The position numbers and the translations under genes were made by a program. From Marinoscillum sp040218045 (GTDB lineage: Bacteria; Bacteroidota; Bacteroidia; Cytophagales; Cyclobacteriaceae), in the NCBI GenBank assembly GCA_040218045.1, contig JAVJQA010000012.1, forward strand, positions 1 through 64,000: DNA of 64,000 nucleotides. The letters are read 5' to 3'. Below are positions 1-8,922 of this stretch, piece after piece (the first letter of the stretch is position 1; every line of letters starts with the position of its first letter). The notes below the pieces were generated by a model. The model did no database searches. It saw only the letters and a program-made list of their open reading frames with translations, and was not told the DNA's origin.

Positions 1-77
1 CATTCCGAACAAAGAAGTTAAGCCCACCAGCGCTGATGGTACTGCAGTAACATGTGGGAGAGTAGGTCGTTGCCAGT
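1..77 (+). rRNA. rrf: 5S ribosomal RNA, 3' part (5' end outside window)
   Basis: The first bases carry the conserved 5S core (CCGAAC, then GAAGTTAAGCCC, then CGCTGATGGTACTGC) and the closing GTGGGAGAGTAGGTCG helix, ending near TGCCAG. A 5S rRNA is about 110-115 nt, so roughly a third of the molecule lies before the window. A stem-loop terminator follows within 10 bases, so this is the last gene of an rRNA operon that enters the window from the left. Confidence 0.95.
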
Positions 78-83
78 TTTTAT

Positions 84-117
84 AAACCCTGATTAGTTTT
101 CTAGTCAGGGTTTTTTT
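84..117 (+). terminator. Rho-independent terminator of the rRNA operon
   Basis: AAACCCTGATTAG (84-96) pairs with CTAGTCAGGGTTT (101-113) with a single G-U wobble and a TTTT loop, followed by a run of T. It lies directly behind the 5S rRNA end. Confidence 0.9.
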
Positions 118-165
118 ATGGTGTCCCCACAAAGTACAACACGTGAAAGGCTCAGTAGTAACCTG

Positions 166-195
166 TTTGCTACCAGATATTTACCTTTAAATTTG
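166..195 (+). promoter_or_regulatory. Putative Bacteroidota promoter (TTTG-N18-TAAATTTG)
   Basis: TTTG at 166-169 and TAAATTTG at 188-195 match the -33 (TTTG) and -7 (TAnnTTTG) elements of Bacteroidota housekeeping promoters with 18 bases between them. It would start a transcript near 200-203 with a leader of about 145 nt before the PorE-like gene. The leader (196-346) is AT-rich and I see no further structure in it. Confidence 0.5.
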
Positions 196-346
196 ATAAG
201 ACTCAGTTAAAAATTTCTTTTAAACTATGATTTTCCTATCTGAGTAAGAGTTTTGAAATAAATACCCAATACTACTTATATAAATACGTATTGCATGGTA
301 TTGAGCTAATTTCTGTTTTTGGCGTGATTTGTTTAAAAATATCACC

Positions 347-3079
347 ATGAACGCCAAACTTACTTTTTTAATTGGCTCTCTGATAATTTCACTGAGTTCA
401 ATTGCTCAGAGTGGGGATTCCTACTTTGAAGCACAAGATTATTACAATGCGACTCGATACTATGAAGTAGAAGCAAAGACTGACGCTTCTAAATATTTGG
501 GTCTGGCAAAGAGCTACTTTGCACTTAAACAATTTGATAAAGCTACTTCATCACTAGAGACTTATAAATCAAGCTATAGTGGAGCAGATATTTCTTTGGC
601 TAACCAATGGCTACAATTACTAAAACGAGATGACGATGAAATTGAGATGCGTCCAATTGATGTTCTAAATAGCAATAAGTATGAGATCATCCCACAGATT
701 ACCAAAGATGGTCAAAAGTTATATTTTGTAAGTACAGATAGACCTGAAGGTAAGGGTGGAGATGACATATTCTATTCAGATAGACTCCCAGATGGTGGGT
801 GGAGTAAGCCCAAAGGATTTGATGTTTTTAATACGAAAAGCCATGAAGGAGTGTTGGCTATTTCTGCAGATCAGAACGTAGTTATCTTATTTGGAAATTA
901 CCCTGGTAGTTTTGGGAATGGTGACCTTTTTTACTCAATTAATGTTGATGGAACCTGGACGTATCCGTGTAATTTGGGTGGAACCATTAATACAGGAAAC
1001 TGGGAAGCACAGGCAAATTTGAGTGCTGATGGCCGGTTTTTATTATTCGCCAGCGATCGAGAAGGAGACACGGATCTTTATGTGACGGAACTTACTGCCG
1101 AAGACGGTTGGACCGTACCTAAGAACCTTGGGAAAACGATTAATACCACAGGCGAAGATCTTTCACCATTTTTAGCTGCAGACGGTAAAACACTTTATTT
1201 TGCTTCTACTGGACATTTCGGGTTCGGGGAGAGGGATATGTTTGTATCCCAGAGACTTGATGACACCTGGACCAACTGGTCAAAGCCAGTTAACCTTGGT
1301 AGGTATATCAATACGTTAAAAGATGATAGCTATCTCACCATTCCTGAATCTGGCACAAAAGCGTATATGGTTGGGCTGGGCGGAATTGAAACAGGGGGGT
1401 CAAAAGATATCTTTGAATTCATTCTGCCACCTTCTATGAGGCCTGAGGCGCTTTTCCATGTATATGGTACTGTACTGGATGAGAAAGATTCTGCAGCATC
1501 GGTAATTATCAGATATTACGATACTGAGGATGGGAAAGAAGTGGCGAAAACGTTGAGTTCAACGGAGGATGGCTCTTATGCTGTTTCCTTACCATCGTTC
1601 CGGAAGTATGACGTAATCGTTGATATGAAGGGATTTTTGTATTATTCAACTACCCTTGATTTAACGGATCCTAGCCAATATTTCAAAAAGAAGTCATTCG
1701 AAGAGGTTCTTGAAGATGATTACCCGCTTCTGGTTGAGTCAAATACAAGAGTAGACCGGTATGGTGTGACTTATGATACATTATTGGCTGCTGGTGCGGA
1801 AAAGGATATTGTGACCAATTTTGAGGAGATGATCACTTTAGCTGGCCAGTATTCTAAAGAAGGGAAGGAAATGGACAGGATCTTAAGGAATGCCAGATAT
1901 GAATACTTAACAGAACTGGAAACTCAAAGGGAGGTCATTCAAGATCACGGTGTTACCAAGATAAAAGTAGGTGCCAAGTTTGAAGTTAAGAATATCTTTT
2001 TTGATTTTGGGAAAGCCTCATTGAGAGAGGATTCAAAAGAAGAACTTGACAAGCTCTATGATATAATGAATCGTAGTGAGATTGTCATCGAATTTGGTGG
2101 TCATACTGACAATGTAGGCTCCGATGAGGCCAATCTGAGACTTTCACAGGAAAGAGTTAACTCAGTGAAAGCTTATTTGGTTGGAAAGGGAATAGCTGAT
2201 GCTCGAATATCTGCGGTAGGGTATGGAGAATCACAACCTGTAGCCTCTAACGATACTGATAGCGGAAGGCAAAAAAACCGTAGAGTGGAATTGAAAATTA
2301 CCAGATTGAGGCTTGAAAGAGAAGGATCAGATCAGATTAGTGGTGATGAGGAGTTTGATGGACTCAAAGAGGAATCTGCTTTTGTCACTGGTAAAACCAT
2401 TCAAGCGGACCTTTTAGAAAGGTTTAGAAAAGCAGCAGAAAAAGGTGGGTTACCAAGTGGTTCAGATTGCGGGGAGGAAAAGGTGACCACTACCACAAAA
2501 ACGTCTACAGTGAAACCTACAAAGCGTGAAAGAACTTCGTCCTTTGATGGTTTTGATAAGATAGAGGACCTTGATGATTATATCTACAAGAGGTTCAATC
2601 CATATGTAAACACTTTTGGCACTCCTCTGGGAGGTTCTTTTGGCGCTGGAGCGGCGTTTGTGAAGGAAGCGAATTTGCGTGAGATTCATTTACAATACAA
2701 TTTTATTAACCCTGATACTGTGACTTTTTCAGGTTCAGCGCAAATTTTATGGACTATTAGGACACTGTCACCTTTCCACCTTCATTTTGGAGCTGAGATG
2801 GGTCTTATGGGACTCAAGGATGATAGTGAAGGCCTTGGCTACATTAATGTGCCGGTCGGCGCGAGATACATATTTGATGTAGCTGGAATTAAATTGGGGC
2901 CAGAGTTTATGTATAGTTTTCAGGCTGTTGCCAATGATCGGATTGAAACGAACTATGGTAAATCCAAATACGTGAGATTGGGAGTTAACGCCAGATGGAA
3001 ATTTATTCAGGGTGGCATATTCCTGAACAAAGGCGACTTTGTTGATTACCTGGGGGTAAGGGCAGGTTTTGCGCTTTAA
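347..3079 (+). CDS. PorE-like OmpA-family envelope protein with TPR, PD40 propeller and extra C-terminal domain
   Basis: Predicted exported protein that binds peptidoglycan and may anchor an envelope machine such as the type IX secretion system. Residues 1-21 form a signal peptide ending SIAQ. Then come short TPR-like helices (about 25-100), a PD40/WD40-like beta-propeller (about 118-358, with repeated LYF.S.R..G and DIFYS-type blades), a carboxypeptidase-regulatory-like fold (about 368-434) and an OmpA_C domain (about 548-652) with the GHTDN and LSQERV motifs used for diaminopimelate binding. This order is that of PorE in Porphyromonas. Unusual is a further 250 residues behind OmpA_C: a charged linker, then alternating aromatic/small strands up to the end (LGVRAGFAL) that look like a small outer-membrane barrel. 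An in-frame TTG at 329 would add six residues; I prefer the ATG because the signal peptide then starts normally. Function beyond domain content is inference. Confidence 0.8.
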   Translation: MNAKLTFLIGSLIISLSSIAQSGDSYFEAQDYYNATRYYEVEAKTDASKYLGLAKSYFALKQFDKATSSLETYKSSYSGADISLANQWLQLLKRDDDEIEMRPIDVLNSNKYEIIPQITKDGQKLYFVSTDRPEGKGGDDIFYSDRLPDGGWSKPKGFDVFNTKSHEGVLAISADQNVVILFGNYPGSFGNGDLFYSINVDGTWTYPCNLGGTINTGNWEAQANLSADGRFLLFASDREGDTDLYVTELTAEDGWTVPKNLGKTINTTGEDLSPFLAADGKTLYFASTGHFGFGERDMFVSQRLDDTWTNWSKPVNLGRYINTLKDDSYLTIPESGTKAYMVGLGGIETGGSKDIFEFILPPSMRPEALFHVYGTVLDEKDSAASVIIRYYDTEDGKEVAKTLSSTEDGSYAVSLPSFRKYDVIVDMKGFLYYSTTLDLTDPSQYFKKKSFEEVLEDDYPLLVESNTRVDRYGVTYDTLLAAGAEKDIVTNFEEMITLAGQYSKEGKEMDRILRNARYEYLTELETQREVIQDHGVTKIKVGAKFEVKNIFFDFGKASLREDSKEELDKLYDIMNRSEIVIEFGGHTDNVGSDEANLRLSQERVNSVKAYLVGKGIADARISAVGYGESQPVASNDTDSGRQKNRRVELKITRLRLEREGSDQISGDEEFDGLKEESAFVTGKTIQADLLERFRKAAEKGGLPSGSDCGEEKVTTTTKTSTVKPTKRERTSSFDGFDKIEDLDDYIYKRFNPYVNTFGTPLGGSFGAGAAFVKEANLREIHLQYNFINPDTVTFSGSAQILWTIRTLSPFHLHFGAEMGLMGLKDDSEGLGYINVPVGARYIFDVAGIKLGPEFMYSFQAVANDRIETNYGKSKYVRLGVNARWKFIQGGIFLNKGDFVDYLGVRAGFAL

Positions 3080-3103
3080 ATTACTATAATATTGAATTGG
3101 AGG

Positions 3104-3142
3104 AATTTCGGGTGGTTTAAATACTGCCCGAATTTTCTTGTT
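3104..3142 (+). terminator. Probable intrinsic terminator or attenuator between the OmpA-like and CHAT genes
   Basis: AATTTCGGGTGGT (3104-3116) pairs with ACTGCCCGAATTT (3123-3135) around a TTAAAT loop, with two G-U wobbles and one mismatch, followed by TTTTCTTGTTT. It lies 16 bases before the next start codon, so it either ends the first transcript or attenuates reading into the CHAT gene. Confidence 0.5.
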
Positions 3143-3157
3143 TAAGACACTTGATGC

Positions 3158-6100
3158 ATGAAAAACTGGATTCAAATTATTTTCATCTTTTTGACATCAG
3201 TCTCATTAGGGCAGTCAAGAGATTCCTTCAATAAGGCTGTAGAAAACTACTATAATTTTCAATATGTCTCCGCTATCGAATCTTTCAAGCATTTTGTAAA
3301 TGCCAACGATGAGATGGCTATTAAGGCACGTTACTATCTCACCATGTCTTATTTCGAACATGGGTATGTTGATGAAGCTTTGGAGCACCTTTTTGCTGGC
3401 TCGGATTTGGCCGTAGCAAAGTATGGAGAAGAATCTGCTCAAGCTGCACTGAGTTACATTGGTTACGGAAAGTTCTATCATGAAAGAGCGAGCTACGATA
3501 CCGCCAAAATGTTCTATCAAACCGCATTGCTTTTACTGGATAAGAACGATCAATTGGCCATAGGAGAAGCATTTTCGAATCTCGCTTATGCTATGGATTT
3601 TAATGGTGAATACGATTCTGCTCTGTATTTCTACAATAAGGCAGCGAATATCATGGAGCACGAACTTGGTCTAATCCATCCTTACACAGACTGGATCTAT
3701 GCCTCTATGCCTTTTGTGGCAGGAAATGCCAAAGCTTATGATGAGCAGATTAGGGTCGCTCTAAGGAGTTTGGAGATTAAATCAAAACTATGGGGGAAGG
3801 ATTCTGAAGACTATTTACTTGCTCTGAGAGCCGTTGGAGTAGCTTATGAGCATGCTGAGGATTATCCGAGGATGAAAGATTATCATGAGCAGACATTAAT
3901 CCTGGGCGAGAAAATTTATGGACAAAGCAGTCAGGAGTATGCCTCTTATCTCCAATCATTGGGCAATGCCTATCAGGGTTTGAAAAAATATGATGAAGCC
4001 ATAAGTTACTATACTTCTGCATTTGAGATTAGCAAGAAAAATGTAGGCGGAAAGGATCCTACAACCATCAAATATTATAAAGACCGAGCGATTGCATACT
4101 TCAACAAGGGAGATTATGCGAAAGCCCTGACACATTATCAAGAACACTTCTCCATGATTAGCAAAAATGCTGATGATGTTGAAATAATTGAGGCACTTGA
4201 GGATATTGCCTCGTGCTTTGAGAATTTGGGTAACTATGAACAGTCAGGGGATTATCTCCTAAAAGCCAGGAAATATAAGACTGGATCATTGAAAGCCCTT
4301 TTGCCGAAGACATATATCGCACTAGCCCGAATTGCGGATTCAAGACAAGACACTAAAAAAGCGGAGAGTTTGCTGAAGGAAGCTGAGACGGCCAATGAAA
4401 ATTTTAACAATAGTGACCCTTCTACCTCAGCTACAATATTGAATAACCTGGCCATCGTTTATCAGAAGATGAATAAGTACGAGGAATCTATATCTGCCCT
4501 CAACAAAGCCCTGGACATACGAATTGACATATTTGGAAAGTCTTCCCCTGAAGCTGGGCAGGTCTATAATGGACTAGGGAATGTCTATCATACCTTGGGT
4601 CAGGATGAAAAGGCCCTGGGCTATTATCAGAAAAATCTAGAGATAGAAAGAAATGCCTACGGTGACAGTCACCCTACATATGGAAATACACTGGTCAATA
4701 TGGCCAATGTTTATTCAAGTCTTGATAACTACTCAAAGTCTGTTGAGTGTCTAAAGACCGCTGAGAAGATTCAACTTAAGGCAAATGGTCCTGAGACCGT
4801 CGACTTAGTAAGTATATATAACAACCTTGCGATTACATTCTCTGAGCTTCTGCAATTTGAGGAAGCCAAAGGTGCCCTGGAAAAACACAAAGAAATTGTT
4901 ATCAAAATTTATGGTGAACAATCCAGTAAAATGGCAAGTAATCACAATTTAAGAGCTTTGATTCAGCATCAGATGGGATATACCAATGATGCGGTGGAGA
5001 ATTATGAGAAGGCATTAAGGCTGTATGAAAACCTAGGCCAGGTAGATCAATTGGATCAATCGGGGGTACTCAATAACCTAGGCACTGCTTATATGGAGTA
5101 CGGTGAATACGCTAAAGCCGAAGATTACCTTCTTGAGTCTTTAAGAATCTTACGGCTTTATTTTGACGAAAGTCACCGTGAAGTGCTTGATACAAAAATG
5201 AATCTTGGATTGATAGAATATGGTAGGTCTAACTACCCTAAAGCCATAGATGTCTACAAATCGATTCTCGGTTTCGGGAAACTTGATACGCTGACTACTG
5301 CAACTGTCTATCAGAATTTAGCAATAGCTCAAAATTTGAATGAAAACTATCCTGATGCAATTGAATCTACCAGAACGAGTTTGCAATTGCGCAGATCAAA
5401 ATTGGGCAACGAGAATCAACTCATTGCAGATATGGAAGCGAATCTTGGTAATATTTATCTTGAAACGGGTGAATTGGAACTTGCCGCAGAGCATTTTAAT
5501 AAATCTCTGAATATTGCAAAGTTGCTCAATCCCGTTTCCTCATCGCTGACCAAACTTTATCTGAGTTTTTCTGAGCTCTCGATGAAGAAAGGAGATTATG
5601 CTAAAAGTTTGAATTATTCGGACCTTTCAATCAATGCCAATAAAAATCCTGAAGGAGCAGTTGAGAATGATGTGCTTTATTTCATCGCACAAGTGCATAA
5701 AATTGATAATTATTACCGACTCTATTTGGCTGAAAATGATGTTAAGCATTTAGCCGCAGCGTCAAAATACGTAAATGACGCCAATTTACAGGTTCTCTTA
5801 GCTGAGCGAGAGATTACTAATGATAAGGATCGAATTGAGTTCGGTGTATGGAAGAGTTTATTGGCTAATGTTGGCGTCAAAACTGCGCTTGAAAACTACA
5901 AGGCAACCAGTGATAGGGAGTATCTCGAAGAAGCATTTTACTTTGCTGAGAGGTCAAAAGCCAATGTATTGATCAATGCTTTGAAAGCGAGCAATGTGAA
6001 GTCGTTTGCAGGGGTCGATCAGGAGCTTGTCAGCCGACAAAGAGAGCTTGAGACCAATATCCAGAAGATGAAGCAAGAGGCTTTTAAACTTTCAGGGCAA

Positions 6101-7372
6101 CCTGATCAGAACGAACGATATAATAATTTACGAGCACAACTTTTCTCACAACAACGAGCATATGACGAGGTGACCAACCAACTGGAAGCTACACCTAAAT
6201 TCAAAGAGCTAACTGGTGCTTTTGAGATCACGTCTGTAGCACAGGTTCAAAGAGATTTGCTTTCGGAAAATGAGGTTATCGTAGAGTACGCTGCCAGTGA
6301 TTCTTCTCTCCATATATTTTTGATTACAAAGAATGACTTTCAGGTTTTCACCAAACCCTATGCAGAAAAGTTTGAACAGCTGATTACAGCTTATAGGAAT
6401 GCAATAATTTTCAAATCGGATGGTGCATTCGATTATGTTTCAAAACAGCTCTACAACCTTGCCCTGATGGATGTTGAGAATTATTTTGAACAAACCGGGC
6501 TAGAAGTAAGTCGGCTTTGGGTGGTTCCGGAAGGGCCTTTTAACTATTTCCCATTTGAAACCCTCACAAGGAACGGACGCTATATTATAGAGGATTATGA
6601 GGTAAGTTATACCTATTCACTCACACTTGCCGCGATGCTTTCCGAAGGCTCAAATAATTATAAAAATAACCTCCTTTCATTCGCTCCCGTGTTTTCAGAG
6701 CCAGGCATCAGTACTTTAACAGCAGGTGCAAAGGACCTGTTTGCTGCATCTCGGTTGGTATCTACCCAAGAGCAAAGGGGATTTACAATTAATGGAGAGC
6801 AAATCACCGCGCTGCCCGGGACTAAGGTGGAAGTGGATGCAATTGACCAAATGGTTAAATCAAGGGGAAACCTTTCTGAAACTTTAATATATGATGAAGC
6901 GAAGGAAGAAGTGATCAAGTCAGGAATCATGAAGGATTATCAATATATACATTTTGCGACACATGGTTTTGTGAATGAAGCGAACCCTGAGTTTTCAGGA
7001 GTTTTTATGAGCCAGAATCAAGAGTCCGGAGAAGACTGTATTTTATTTGCCTCTGAAATTTACAACCTGGATCTACATGCAGATCTTGTCACTTTGAGTG
7101 CTTGTGAAACCGGGCTTGGAAAGTTTGCCTATGGTGAGGGGATCGTGGGTTTGTCCAGAGCTTTCCTTTATGCTGGCGCAAAAAACCTGGTGGTATCTCA
7201 GTGGAAAGTAAGTGACGAAAGTACTGCTAAATTGATGGTTGACTTTTATGGTGCCATGATGAACGGTTCGACTAAGTCAAGTGCTTTGCGAGACGCAAAA
7301 TTAGCACTAATCAAGTCAGAGAAATTTAAGCAACCTTATTATTGGGCACCATTTGTATTGATAGGGAAATAA
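3158..7372 (+). CDS. Exported TPR-repeat protein with C-terminal CHAT (caspase-like) protease domain
   Basis: 1404 residues. Residues 1-19 are a signal peptide (ends SLGQS), so the protein is predicted to act in the periplasm or on the surface. About residues 30-900 are TPR helices, many of the 42-residue TPR_12 kind (repeats of LGN.Y...G.YD.AL.YY). A helical linker follows (about 940-1040), then the CHAT domain (about 1050-1404), a clan CD peptidase fold related to caspases. The catalytic dyad is visible: H1269 in HFATHG and C1316 in SACETG; the family's closing motif PYYWAPFVLIG ends the protein. No T9SS sorting domain follows. CHAT-TPR proteins are known as peptidases or scaffolds (separase relatives, Csx29), but those are cytosolic. 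The gene sits 78 bases behind a PorE-like gene, suggesting a shared envelope role. Substrate unknown. Confidence 0.85.
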   Translation: MKNWIQIIFIFLTSVSLGQSRDSFNKAVENYYNFQYVSAIESFKHFVNANDEMAIKARYYLTMSYFEHGYVDEALEHLFAGSDLAVAKYGEESAQAALSYIGYGKFYHERASYDTAKMFYQTALLLLDKNDQLAIGEAFSNLAYAMDFNGEYDSALYFYNKAANIMEHELGLIHPYTDWIYASMPFVAGNAKAYDEQIRVALRSLEIKSKLWGKDSEDYLLALRAVGVAYEHAEDYPRMKDYHEQTLILGEKIYGQSSQEYASYLQSLGNAYQGLKKYDEAISYYTSAFEISKKNVGGKDPTTIKYYKDRAIAYFNKGDYAKALTHYQEHFSMISKNADDVEIIEALEDIASCFENLGNYEQSGDYLLKARKYKTGSLKALLPKTYIALARIADSRQDTKKAESLLKEAETANENFNNSDPSTSATILNNLAIVYQKMNKYEESISALNKALDIRIDIFGKSSPEAGQVYNGLGNVYHTLGQDEKALGYYQKNLEIERNAYGDSHPTYGNTLVNMANVYSSLDNYSKSVECLKTAEKIQLKANGPETVDLVSIYNNLAITFSELLQFEEAKGALEKHKEIVIKIYGEQSSKMASNHNLRALIQHQMGYTNDAVENYEKALRLYENLGQVDQLDQSGVLNNLGTAYMEYGEYAKAEDYLLESLRILRLYFDESHREVLDTKMNLGLIEYGRSNYPKAIDVYKSILGFGKLDTLTTATVYQNLAIAQNLNENYPDAIESTRTSLQLRRSKLGNENQLIADMEANLGNIYLETGELELAAEHFNKSLNIAKLLNPVSSSLTKLYLSFSELSMKKGDYAKSLNYSDLSINANKNPEGAVENDVLYFIAQVHKIDNYYRLYLAENDVKHLAAASKYVNDANLQVLLAEREITNDKDRIEFGVWKSLLANVGVKTALENYKATSDREYLEEAFYFAERSKANVLINALKASNVKSFAGVDQELVSRQRELETNIQKMKQEAFKLSGQPDQNERYNNLRAQLFSQQRAYDEVTNQLEATPKFKELTGAFEITSVAQVQRDLLSENEVIVEYAASDSSLHIFLITKNDFQVFTKPYAEKFEQLITAYRNAIIFKSDGAFDYVSKQLYNLALMDVENYFEQTGLEVSRLWVVPEGPFNYFPFETLTRNGRYIIEDYEVSYTYSLTLAAMLSEGSNNYKNNLLSFAPVFSEPGISTLTAGAKDLFAASRLVSTQEQRGFTINGEQITALPGTKVEVDAIDQMVKSRGNLSETLIYDEAKEEVIKSGIMKDYQYIHFATHGFVNEANPEFSGVFMSQNQESGEDCILFASEIYNLDLHADLVTLSACETGLGKFAYGEGIVGLSRAFLYAGAKNLVVSQWKVSDESTAKLMVDFYGAMMNGSTKSSALRDAKLALIKSEKFKQPYYWAPFVLIGK

Positions 7373-7402
7373 AAAAAGCCACTTCAAAACTGAAGTGGCT
7401 CC
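7371..7402 (-). terminator. Intrinsic terminator of the proS-nfeD-floA operon
   Basis: GCCACTTCA (7378-7386), loop AAAC, TGAAGTGGC (7391-7399) is a perfect 9-bp stem. Read on the minus strand it is followed by seven T, so it terminates the floA side; on the plus strand only a weak T stretch follows, but it may also stop the convergent CHAT transcript. Confidence 0.85.
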
Positions 7403-7421
7403 TATTTATCTGTGGGAGTAT

Positions 7422-8456
7422 CTACTCACCTTTTTTCTTGGTTCCAGTACCTCCTTTTTTCTTTCCGGTACCGGCTATTGATTCCCTCATGTCTGTATCT
7501 GCCTGGATGTTCTGGAACTTGTAATAGTCCATCACACCGAGATTTCCAGATCTAAATGCTTCTGCCAACGCTTTAGGCACCTCAGCTTCTGCCAGGATTA
7601 CTTTTGCCCGAGCTTCTTGGGCTTTAGCTACCATTTCCTGTTCTTCTGCTACAGCCATAGCCCTTCTTTCTTCCGCTTTTGCTTCTGCTACCTTCAAGTC
7701 AGCCGACGCCTGGTCAGTTTGAAGTTTCGCACCAATGTTTGCCCCTACATCAACGTCCGCAATGTCAATTGACAGAATTTCAAACGCTGTTCCAGCGTCC
7801 AAACCTCTTTGAAGTACAAGTTTGGATATTTTGTCAGGGTTTTCTAACACGTCTTTGTGACTAGCAGCAGAGCCAATAGAAGTAACAATACCTTCACCGA
7901 CCCTTGCCAAGATAGTATCTTCACCAGCTCCACCTACTAGTTGCTGGATGTTTGCTCTCACAGTCACCCGGGCTTTGGCCACCAGCTGGATACCATCAGC
8001 AGCCACAGCAGCTACAGACGGTGTGTTGATCACCTTAGGGTTTACCGAGATTTGAACCGCTTCAAAAACATCTCTGCCCGCCAGGTCAATAGCGGTTGCT
8101 TGTTTGAATGTCAGGTTGATGTTTGCTTTGTCAGCAGAGATCAAAGCCTTGATCACTTGAGGTACATTGCCACCAGCCAAATAGTGTGTTTCCAGATCCT
8201 GTGTTTTCAGGTCTCGCCTCGATCCTCCTTCAGCTTCTGTGATTTTCAATCCAGCCTTTGTGGCTGTGATTAATGAGTTCACAATGATAGAAGGCGGTAC
8301 TTTTCTTATTCTCATGAAGAATAACTCAAAGAGACCTACTCTTACATTAGTTACCTGGGCGGTAATCCATAGACCAACAGGTATGTAATAGAACAAGACG
8401 AAAAATAGGATGATCCCCATGAAGAGAATCACGATAGTAAGAATGCCGAAATTCAT
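7422..8456 (-). CDS. floA: Flotillin-like protein FloA
   Basis: Flotillin-like membrane scaffold that organises functional membrane microdomains. A hydrophobic N-terminal hairpin (about residues 5-38) is followed by the FloA/YqfA (UPF0365) core with ITATKAGL, THYLAGGNV and the GRDVFEAVQ block, then an Ala/Glu-rich coiled coil (about 235-300) and a Lys/Gly-rich tail ending GTKKKGE. At 344 residues it is the usual length. The start codon overlaps the nfeD stop codon as ATGA, so the two are translationally coupled; nfeD-flotillin pairing is the standard arrangement of this family. The gene ends right before a strong terminator. Confidence 0.95.
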   Translation of the reverse strand: MNFGILTIVILFMGIILFFVLFYYIPVGLWITAQVTNVRVGLFELFFMRIRKVPPSIIVNSLITATKAGLKITEAEGGSRRDLKTQDLETHYLAGGNVPQVIKALISADKANINLTFKQATAIDLAGRDVFEAVQISVNPKVINTPSVAAVAADGIQLVAKARVTVRANIQQLVGGAGEDTILARVGEGIVTSIGSAASHKDVLENPDKISKLVLQRGLDAGTAFEILSIDIADVDVGANIGAKLQTDQASADLKVAEAKAEERRAMAVAEEQEMVAKAQEARAKVILAEAEVPKALAEAFRSGNLGVMDYYKFQNIQADTDMRESIAGTGKKKGGTGTKKKGE

Positions 8457-8920
8457 TTTCTTTCTTTTACGATGATTAGATTTTTGTCAATTTTTGAAAC
8501 ATAAACAATTTTATTCTCTTCTATATAGTCCCCACTCGACTTTACTTCCAACTCTATGCCATTGTGAATGACTTTCCCAATAGGTTTTAAGACGGAAATG
8601 GTCTTGAATTCTTCACCCAGTTTGACGTCAAGGATTCTTTCATCATTGAAACGTGATATGTGTGATTCTTTCAGGGAGAACGAATTCCAGGAATTTCCTC
8701 TCAGAGAAAAGTAGATTGCCAAGACGTTTGTGAAAACGGTGGCAACAAGTGTGATTGTACCTACAGTGCTACCAAAGGATTCATAGGAGGTGTATACCCC
8801 ATAGCCAGCTATAATTACACCAATACTACCCGCAATGAAAATGCCTGGGACAAACAAGATTTCAGCAACAACCAAAGCTGTGCCAAATAGAATAAATCCA
8901 ATGATTAGCAACCATTCCAT
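8453..8920 (-). CDS. NfeD-like membrane protein
   Basis: Partner protein of flotillins. Residues 1-72 hold three to four closely spaced membrane segments with Gly-rich turns (FVPGIFIAGSIGVIIAGYG); residues about 95-155 form the soluble NfeD OB-fold (VLKPIGKVIHNGIELEVKS, then ENKIVYVSKIDKNLIIV). The PxGxV.ING-type signature is recognisable as PIGKVIHNG. It is the short NfeD1b-like form, without the N-terminal ClpP-like protease domain of long NfeD proteins. It sits between proS (2 bases upstream) and floA (ATGA overlap), so it is expressed in the same operon. Confidence 0.88.
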   Translation of the reverse strand: MEWLLIIGFILFGTALVVAEILFVPGIFIAGSIGVIIAGYGVYTSYESFGSTVGTITLVATVFTNVLAIYFSLRGNSWNSFSLKESHISRFNDERILDVKLGEEFKTISVLKPIGKVIHNGIELEVKSSGDYIEENKIVYVSKIDKNLIIVKERK

Positions 8921-8922
8921 TT

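Noticed and set aside
3158..7372. Possible relation of the TPR-CHAT protein to the CRISPR-linked protease Csx29
   Set aside because: It has a signal peptide, no gRAMP/Cas7-11 gene or CRISPR array is in the window, and general CHAT-TPR similarity does not show such a link.
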